Of a stretch of 6,905 nt of DNA, positions 1 through 6,905 are shown in pieces. Made by a program: the position numbers and the translations under genes. Origin of the DNA: an uncultured Collinsella sp. (GTDB taxonomy: Bacteria; Actinomycetota; Coriobacteriia; Coriobacteriales; Coriobacteriaceae); assembly GCA_937943045.1 (NCBI GenBank), contig CALEBN010000063.1:1-6905 (forward strand), given 5' to 3'. Positions within the stretch are counted from its first letter, which is position 1. Every line of letters starts with the position of its first letter. Below the pieces are notes generated by a model. It was not told the DNA's origin. It saw nothing but the letters and a program-made list of their open reading frames with translations, and ran no database searches.

Positions 1-287
1 GCGGTTACTCGCTGACCAACCTTGAGGTTTGCAGGTGCATTCTTACCAACTTCAGCGATTACGCCAGAGAACTCATGACCGAAGATTGCGGGATACTGGA
101 TGTGATAGGAATTTGCGATTGCGGGATTCCAGCGATAGAGAGAGTGATCGGTGCCGCAGATGCCTACAGCCTTGATCTCCATCAGTACTTCGTCATCCTT
201 GATCTGAGGAATATCGAAATCTTCTACGTACTCCATTGCATCCGGCTCAGCGGCGGTCTTGAGAAGTGCGTTCATCTTACCTTCCAT
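1..287 (-). CDS. Zinc-dependent medium-chain alcohol dehydrogenase, N-terminal part (runs off left edge)
   Basis: Ninety-five codons plus two bases of a medium-chain dehydrogenase/reductase (MDR); the C-terminal two thirds lie outside the window. These enzymes oxidise an alcohol or polyol to a carbonyl, or the reverse, with NAD(P) and a catalytic zinc in the cytoplasm. The translation shows VGICGTDH at residues 41-48, where Cys44 should be the first catalytic zinc ligand, and GHEFSGVI at 70-77, where His71 and Glu72 are the usual second ligand and its neighbour. This spacing is the family signature shared by sorbitol, threonine and butanediol dehydrogenases; the specificity region and Rossmann domain are absent, so the substrate cannot be named. 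I chose the ATG at 285-287 because GGAAG (294-298 on the plus strand as cttcc) sits 6 nt upstream; Met5 (273-275) is an alternative. It follows the short-chain dehydrogenase gene by 82 bp and is probably co-transcribed with it. Confidence 0.93.
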   Translation of the reverse strand, partial: MEGKMNALLKTAAEPDAMEYVEDFDIPQIKDDEVLMEIKAVGICGTDHSLYRWNPAIANSYHIQYPAIFGHEFSGVIAEVGKNAPANLKVGQRVT

Positions 288-320
288 GGGTAACTTCCTT
301 TCGAAGAGTTCAAACAGGAA

Positions 321-356
321 GCCAGCGCTTGTAGCCCCCTCGCATCAAGCGCTGGC
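321..356 (-). promoter_or_regulatory. Perfect 11-bp hairpin between the two dehydrogenase genes
   Basis: The arms GCCAGCGCTTG (321-331) and CAAGCGCTGGC (346-356) are exact reverse complements with a 14-nt loop. The hairpin begins 13 nt past the stop codon of the upstream gene and ends 33 nt before the start codon of the next. In the transcript it is followed by TTCCTGTTTG, not a run of U, so it does not look like a full intrinsic terminator. Inference: an RNA-processing or mRNA 3'-end-stabilising element that sets the ratio of the two enzymes, or a weak attenuator. Confidence 0.55.
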
Positions 357-369
357 CAATAATTCGTTG

Positions 370-1164
370 TTACTGGATGGACCAACCACCGTCGAGAACC
401 AGAGTCTGACCAGTGGTGTACTCGGTAACAGGAAGAACGAGATGCAGAATTGCAGCACCCATTTCGTCGAGCGTACCGGTGTAGTTAGGCAGAGGAGTGC
501 GGCTCTTAACGTATGCTTCCTGCTGAGGCTGCTCTTCGAATACCTTGGCAACCATCGGGGTGTAAACATAACCAGGAGCGATGCCGTTAACCAGGATCTG
601 CTTCTTGGCGAAGTCAACAGCCAAGGAGCGAACCATGCCCATAACGCCAGCCTTAGCGATGCAGTAAGGAGCAATGTTCTCCATGGAGTTGATGCCACGA
701 GCAGAAGCTACAACAACCATCTTGCCCTTGATGTTCTTTGCTTCCATTGCACGAGCAACAGAAGTCATCAGGAAGAAGTTGCCCTTCAGGTTAATGCTGA
801 ACAGCTTGTCCCACTGCTCAGGAGCAACGTCAACAGCGTTCATACGAGGCAATGCAATGCCGGCGGAAGTTACGAGGATGTCGATCTGGCCGAAGTTTTC
901 CTCTGCAACCTTGATTACGTTGTCGATGGACTCCTGGCTGGTTACGTCGCATGCAACGCCAACTGCCTTGGTGCCCTGAGCCTTCAGCTCTTCAGCAACC
1001 TCATGGCAACCTGCCTCAGGTACGCCAGCGATAACCATGTTAGCGCCAGCTGCAGCAATAGCCTCTGCTGCTGCCTTACCGATGCCGGAGTTGCCGCCAA
1101 CTACGATGGCGCACTTTCCTGCAAGATGTTCCTTAGGCTGCTTTGCGAACCAATTCTCGGACAT
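370..1164 (-). CDS. Short-chain dehydrogenase/reductase (classical SDR, FabG/gluconate-5-dehydrogenase-like)
   Basis: A complete 264-residue SDR, the usual length for classical members (about 250 residues). It should catalyse NAD(P)-dependent interconversion of a hydroxyl and a carbonyl group in the cytoplasm, probably as a tetramer. Visible motifs in order: the nucleotide-binding glycine motif VGGNSGIG at 22-29; Asp73 in CDVT, which normally contacts the adenine; TSAG at 99-102 in place of NNAG; Asn125; Ser154; and YCIAK with Tyr167 and Lys171, completing the Asn-Ser-Tyr-Lys active site; APG at 196-198; and a C-terminal TGQTLVLDGG. Two motif positions depart from consensus: Val22 replaces the usual Thr, and Thr-Ser replaces Asn-Asn at 99-100. 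The start ATG has GGAGG 7 nt upstream. It is the first gene of a likely two-gene unit with the zinc dehydrogenase. Substrate and NAD/NADP preference are not evident; sugar-acid, polyol, acyl or steroid-type substrates are all possible. Confidence 0.95.
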   Translation of the reverse strand: MSENWFAKQPKEHLAGKCAIVVGGNSGIGKAAAEAIAAAGANMVIAGVPEAGCHEVAEELKAQGTKAVGVACDVTSQESIDNVIKVAEENFGQIDILVTSAGIALPRMNAVDVAPEQWDKLFSINLKGNFFLMTSVARAMEAKNIKGKMVVVASARGINSMENIAPYCIAKAGVMGMVRSLAVDFAKKQILVNGIAPGYVYTPMVAKVFEEQPQQEAYVKSRTPLPNYTGTLDEMGAAILHLVLPVTEYTTGQTLVLDGGWSIQ

Positions 1165-1186
1165 TTAAAACCCTCCTCTGTATTGC

Positions 1187-1218
1187 CAAGGGAACCGTAC
1201 TCCTGTGAGTGTCCCTTG
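1187..1218 (-). promoter_or_regulatory. Leader hairpin just upstream of the SDR ribosome binding site
   Basis: CAAGGGA (1187-1193) and TCCCTTG (1212-1218) form a 7-bp stem, and ACTC (1199-1202) with GAGT (1207-1210) form an inner 4-bp stem with a 4-nt loop; the stems are separated by an asymmetric 5/1 internal loop. It lies just before the GGAGG of the SDR gene, inside the likely 5' leader. It could affect ribosome access or mRNA stability. I recognise no riboswitch class in it. Confidence 0.35.
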
Positions 1219-1317
1219 AATTACCTTTCGCTTTCGTTTCCGAAGCTGTTTGTATATTCGCCCAGAAGTGAAAGCGGGTCTAATTGCCGCGGAGTGCTTT
1301 CTAATAGCAAAGCCCAA

Positions 1318-1405
1318 TGATATACAGTTAGTTCTATCGGTTTTCTTTAACCTATAGAACACGTTCTAATTTTCCCTATGGATTTGTTTGATTTTGGACA
1401 AAATC
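1318..1405 (-). promoter_or_regulatory. Candidate promoter and operator region of the dehydrogenase unit
   Basis: Reading toward the SDR gene, this stretch contains a palindrome GATTTTG-GA-CAAAATC (1390-1405), a second dyad TAGAAC-AC-GTTCTA (1355-1368), a further GTTCTAT half-site (1331-1337), and a possible -10 box TATATC (1319-1324 as gatata on the plus strand). No good -35 box stands 17 nt upstream of that -10, as often seen at activator-dependent promoters. If the -10 is right, the dyads centre near -50 and -85, positions compatible with LysR-type activation. The dyads are directly visible; promoter and operator roles are inferred. Confidence 0.35.
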
Positions 1406-1844
1406 ATAGATCGAAGATCGGCGATTCATTCACACCGAATCATTTCGTAAGTGCGCGAAATCTAACGTAACGGCAACAAGGCATTCTTTTGCTGTATCGA
1501 TATCAAGCAACCCATTTACTACTGCTTATTAATGGGCATTTGCAACATAACAAGACTCACTAAAAACTTAGTACGACTACCGCAACACGAGCAAACCACA
1601 CCACAAAGATGCACAATGTTATGACGATTAGAAAGAAAGACGCTTTAAGGAATAAACAGACGCGTCGAATTACCGCATCACTATAGAGGCCCAATTTATA
1701 CGACATCCCCAGCAAACGAGCCACTGGAACAAAAGCGCATTCAATTGAACCGTCTATCTAAGAGGAAGTCCTCGCATGAGTGATTTGCTAGCATAAGTGC
1801 CGGCCTGTACTCCGATGCAGCATCAAACCAAGCTCCCTATATAC
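1406..1844. other. Long intergenic stretch without a recognised gene
   Basis: About 440 bp lie between the operator-like region of the dehydrogenase unit and the lysR terminator. It is moderately AT-rich. I find no tRNA, no ORF with a convincing ribosome binding site and no repeat array. It does contain a dyad ATTTCG-N8-CGAAAT (1442-1461), a possible hairpin CCCATT-N14-AATGGG (1511-1536) with an outer GCAA/TTGC pairing, and a 48-codon hydrophobic minus-strand ORF at 1560-1706 that lacks a Shine-Dalgarno site. The stretch may be a decayed gene, an extended regulatory region, or the site of a small RNA; the sequence does not decide. Confidence 0.5.
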
Positions 1845-1877
1845 AAAAACCCGTCCCAGGCTTACTGGGACGGGTTT
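1845..1877 (-). terminator. Intrinsic terminator of the LysR gene
   Basis: A perfect 13-bp stem, AAACCCGTCCCAG (1847-1859) with CTGGGACGGGTTT (1865-1877), closes over a 5-nt loop. On the minus strand it ends in TTTTT, a classical rho-independent terminator beginning 28 nt after the lysR stop codon. It separates lysR from the downstream dehydrogenase genes, so these should have their own promoter. On the plus strand the stem is followed by only three T's, so it should act mainly in the lysR direction. Confidence 0.9.
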
Positions 1878-1905
1878 CTACGTCTGCTTATATACAGGCA
1901 AAATC

Positions 1906-2841
1906 CTACAACTCGCTATCGTTGATGTAACACTCTTCCAATGGAACTACACCGGCGGGAAACTTAATGTGCTTTTGCGTGAACTTAATAAATTCCTCAA
2001 CCAAATGAGAATGGAATGACTTCTTGTTGTAGCCAAGGTAAATGATATGGAACGGCTCTTGCAGCTCTTCGATAGGAATAGTCACGAGATTCTCAAGAGA
2101 AAGGTCATCCAAAGTCTCAAGAATAATAGCAGCTATATTCCGATCAGAAGAGACAAGCGTAGCAGCACTGATCTCGTCATTAAACCCTTGCTTAACGTCA
2201 AGACCATAGCGTTGGAAGAAACCCTCGAAGATAGTATGGGCATACGACTGGCTGCGATAAGAGGTAAGGGTAATCCCCTTCAAATCATTGAGGGAAACCA
2301 TCTCTCTATCGGCAAGCTCGTTATAGGAATTAACTGCGAGTACAACGTTTTGCGAGAATTGCGGCACAAACTCAATATCGTCAAAACGATCCATCTTGCC
2401 GCAAAATACCACGTCAAATTTACCGTCAGCTAAGCCTTTAAGGCATTCAGACGTTGTTCCCTGATAGATGTCAAAGACAACGTCGTCACCAAAAGCACCC
2501 TTAAATGAGCTGAGCAAACGAGGGAGATAGTTACGCTGAATGCTGATAACAGTTCCGATTCGAATCCTGCCGCTCAAACCAGAATTGTAAGCCTTCATAA
2601 TTTCGACCGCTTTATCAATTTCATCCAAAGCGCAGCAGATATGCTTATTGAATTCTTCACCATATTCAGTGAGGCGAACGTTGCGCCCCACCCGCTCGAA
2701 AAAAGGAACGCCAATTTCCTTTTCAAGATTCTTAATAGAGTTAGAAAGCGAAGGCTGAGTAATATAAAGCGCCTCAGCAGCTTTGCCATAATGCTCGAAT
2801 TTAGCAAGTGTTCTAAAGTAATACAACTGCGCAAGATTCAT
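1906..2841 (-). CDS. LysR-type transcriptional regulator
   Basis: A complete 311-residue LysR-family DNA-binding regulator, the normal length for the family (about 300). Residues 1-60 form the winged helix-turn-helix; the core AAEALYITQPSLSNSIKNLE (21-40) matches the conserved LysR recognition region, followed by the linker helix (about 60-90). Residues 92-290 carry the two-lobed, periplasmic-binding-protein-like effector domain, beginning at GRIRIG (91-96). The C-terminal tail (about 291-311) is acidic and slightly extended. Such proteins act as tetramers in the cytoplasm, binding T-N11-A dyads and responding to a small metabolite, often an intermediate of the pathway they control. The start ATG has GAGGGG a few nt upstream. 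Its neighbours suggest it controls the dehydrogenase pair downstream, although the usual divergent arrangement is missing: all three genes run the same way and lysR has its own terminator. Effector and targets are unknown. Confidence 0.96.
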   Translation of the reverse strand: MNLAQLYYFRTLAKFEHYGKAAEALYITQPSLSNSIKNLEKEIGVPFFERVGRNVRLTEYGEEFNKHICCALDEIDKAVEIMKAYNSGLSGRIRIGTVISIQRNYLPRLLSSFKGAFGDDVVFDIYQGTTSECLKGLADGKFDVVFCGKMDRFDDIEFVPQFSQNVVLAVNSYNELADREMVSLNDLKGITLTSYRSQSYAHTIFEGFFQRYGLDVKQGFNDEISAATLVSSDRNIAAIILETLDDLSLENLVTIPIEELQEPFHIIYLGYNKKSFHSHLVEEFIKFTQKHIKFPAGVVPLEECYINDSEL

Positions 2842-2857
2842 ATAACCCCTCTTTGCT

Positions 2858-2874
2858 GATTGCAGATAGCAATC
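2858..2874 (-). promoter_or_regulatory. LysR-box-like dyad in the lysR leader
   Basis: GATTGC-AGATA-GCAATC is a perfect 6-5-6 inverted repeat containing the T-N11-A pattern of LysR binding sites (T2860 and A2872). It lies 16 bp upstream of the lysR start codon, adjacent to the Shine-Dalgarno. Binding there would fit the negative autoregulation common in this family. The dyad is seen; the function is inferred. Confidence 0.4.
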
Positions 2875-2927
2875 CGGAATATAAATATCCGTTGATTCCT
2901 GAGCAACGAATTACCGTCTGGTTCTAT

Positions 2928-2957
2928 ATATTAGCAAATTCTAATAGTTATTGTGAA
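2928..2957 (-). promoter_or_regulatory. Candidate sigma-70-type promoter of lysR
   Basis: On the minus strand TTCACA (2952-2957) matches the -35 consensus at 5 of 6 positions and TAATAT (2928-2933) matches the -10 at 4 of 6, separated by 18 nt. The -10 and spacer overlap an inverted repeat TATTAG-N6-CTAATA (2929-2946), and GTTCTATA follows at 2921-2928, so a bound protein would compete with RNA polymerase. The placement about 80 nt upstream of the start codon is reasonable. Confidence 0.4.
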
Positions 2958-3243
2958 TGTATAGCGAGCCAAATTTGGTTTTGGCGATTTAAAAAAAGAA
3001 ATAATACCAGTTCAGATAAGAATTGAATTCGTAGCCCTATAGGAAAACCCGATTAATGATTCAGCTGCCCTATGAATTTCAAAAACATTGCTGAATCAAA
3101 TGATTAGAATTGACCCCCTGTTACAGATAGCCGCATTAAAGACGAAATACAGCGCGTCGCACGCGCTAGTCCGATGCAGAAAAGCCGCGCCCGCGCCGCA
3201 CGCCCGAGGGGAGCGGCCCCGGCGGGGGGGCATGAGCCCCAAA
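2958..3243. other. Intergenic region between the rRNA terminator and lysR, with hairpins
   Basis: The half next to lysR (about 2958-3145) is AT-rich and shows no gene. The half next to the rRNA operon (about 3150-3240) is GC-rich and holds three compact hairpins: AGCGCGT-CGC-ACGCGCT (3151-3167), a bulged 8-bp stem CGCC/GGGG with CCCC/GGCG (3201-3224), and GGGGC-ATGA-GCCCC (3227-3240). They follow the main terminator in the direction of rRNA transcription. The short ORFs overlapping this block are low-complexity products of its GC content and are not called as genes. Confidence 0.5.
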
Positions 3244-3268
3244 CAAAAAAAGGGCCCTCAAGGCCCTT
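3244..3268 (-). terminator. Intrinsic terminator of the rRNA operon
   Basis: AAGGGCC (3250-3256) and GGCCCTT (3262-3268) form a GC-rich 7-bp stem with a 5-nt loop, followed on the minus strand by a run of about seven T's. It lies about 20 nt downstream of the mature 5S 3' end, where an rRNA operon terminator is expected. Confidence 0.9.
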
Positions 3269-3287
3269 GAGAGCGGAAACGCCCTGC

Positions 3288-3405
3288 ATGAGCGGAACGG
3301 CCTATCCTCCCACGGACTGCACCGCAGTACTTTCGGCGATGGGGAGCTTAACTGCCGGGTTCGGCATGGGACCGGGTGATCCTCCCCTCCATGGTTCCGC
3401 TCATG
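3288..3405 (-). rRNA. rrf: 5S ribosomal RNA
   Basis: Read on the minus strand, the region holds the conserved 5S core CCCATGCCGAACCCGGCAGT and the later AGTACTGCGGTGCAGTCCGT-type segment, ends complementary to each other as helix I, and gives about 118 nt. Ends are estimated by counting from the CCATGCCGAAC core as in E. coli 5S and may be off by a few bases. The terminal helix continues outside the mature RNA as a perfect 21-bp stem (3278-3298 with 3394-3414), probably the precursor processing stem. It is the last gene of the operon, 116 bp after 23S. Confidence 0.93.
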
Positions 3406-3521
3406 CAGGGCGTTCGCCCGCACGAGATGCATATCCCGTTTTCAATCCAGGGGCCACCCTGGGGGTTGCATGGCGCTCAGCGAACCTTGTTCTCACTCAT
3501 ATCAGATCGAGAAGATGAATC
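3406..3521 (-). other. 23S-5S internal transcribed spacer
   Basis: This spacer of about 116 bp holds no tRNA. It contains a hairpin CCAGGG-GCCA-CCCTGG (3447-3462), enclosed by ATGCA (3427-3431) and TGCAT (3467-3471), and the outer part of the 5S processing stem. A small alternative hairpin GGGCG-TT-CGCCC (3408-3419) overlaps that stem. Confidence 0.75.

Positions 3522-6905
<3,384 letters not shown>

Noticed and set aside
345..698. Minus-strand ORF of 117 codons overlapping the SDR gene
   Set aside because: It is an out-of-frame reading of the SDR gene without family features.
259..1320. Plus-strand ORF of 353 codons
   Set aside because: It lies antisense to the SDR gene, whose motifs and ribosome binding site are unmistakable. 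The plus-strand product has no recognisable domain and is cysteine- and leucine-rich as expected from reading a gene backwards.
1165..1362. Minus-strand ORF of 65 codons whose stop abuts the SDR start codon
   Set aside because: The abutting stop is tempting for translational coupling or a leader peptide, but the GTG start lies inside the TAGAAC/GTTCTA dyad, has no Shine-Dalgarno, overlaps the candidate -10, and the product is low-information and Arg/Lys-rich.
1609..1686. Plus-strand 25-codon basic ORF
   Set aside because: Very short, no Shine-Dalgarno, and antisense to the direction of all neighbouring genes.
2047..2433. Plus-strand ORF of 128 codons
   Set aside because: Antisense to the effector domain of the LysR gene; no independent evidence.
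3181..3240. GC-rich block as a tRNA gene or small RNA
   Set aside because: No cloverleaf with an acceptor stem, anticodon loop or TTC-type T loop can be drawn; only simple hairpins are visible.
3088..3518. Several ORFs on both strands around the GC-rich block and 5S
   Set aside because: They run through the 5S rRNA, its terminator and GC-rich hairpins, and give Ala/Arg/Pro-rich low-complexity products.

Overview
The window suggests a Gram-positive bacterium of the Actinomycetota, possibly a Coriobacteriia-like anaerobe. The reasons are the 16S 3' end ending in an anti-Shine-Dalgarno followed by TTTCT, the GC-rich rRNA, a spacer element resembling the TTGAGAACT-type box of Gram-positive spacers, moderate-GC protein genes with strong Shine-Dalgarno sites, and a LysR regulator with an N-terminus typical of such anaerobes. 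The assignment rests on pattern memory, not a search, and genus cannot be fixed.

Everything that can be supported lies on the minus strand, so transcription runs from the right edge to the left. Right part (about 3244-6905): the distal part of an rRNA operon, with the last 57 nt of 16S, a spacer of about 367 bp without a tRNA, a full 23S of about 2960 nt, a spacer of about 116 bp, and 5S held in a perfect 21-bp flanking stem. An intrinsic terminator closes the operon, followed by several further GC-rich hairpins. Middle part (1845-3240): an AT-rich promoter region, a LysR-type regulator gene, and its own intrinsic terminator.

Left part (1-1844): a long regulatory or empty region of about 680 bp, then a two-gene redox unit. 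A classical short-chain dehydrogenase/reductase is followed, after an 82-bp gap holding a perfect 11-bp hairpin, by the N-terminal third of a zinc-dependent medium-chain alcohol dehydrogenase that runs off the left edge. The likely logic is that the LysR protein senses a small molecule and controls the dehydrogenase pair, which would interconvert alcohol and carbonyl groups of an unidentified substrate. Inverted repeats lie upstream of both transcription units, and a GTTCTA/TAGAAC half-site occurs in both promoter regions, which fits a shared regulator but does not prove it.

I see no CRISPR array, insertion sequence, phage gene or clearly new system. The most useful leads are the regulatory dyads around lysR and the dehydrogenase genes, the intergenic hairpin inside the dehydrogenase unit, the altered cofactor motifs of the short-chain enzyme, the hairpin cluster behind the rRNA terminator, and a possible 48-residue membrane-protein ORF in the long gap.
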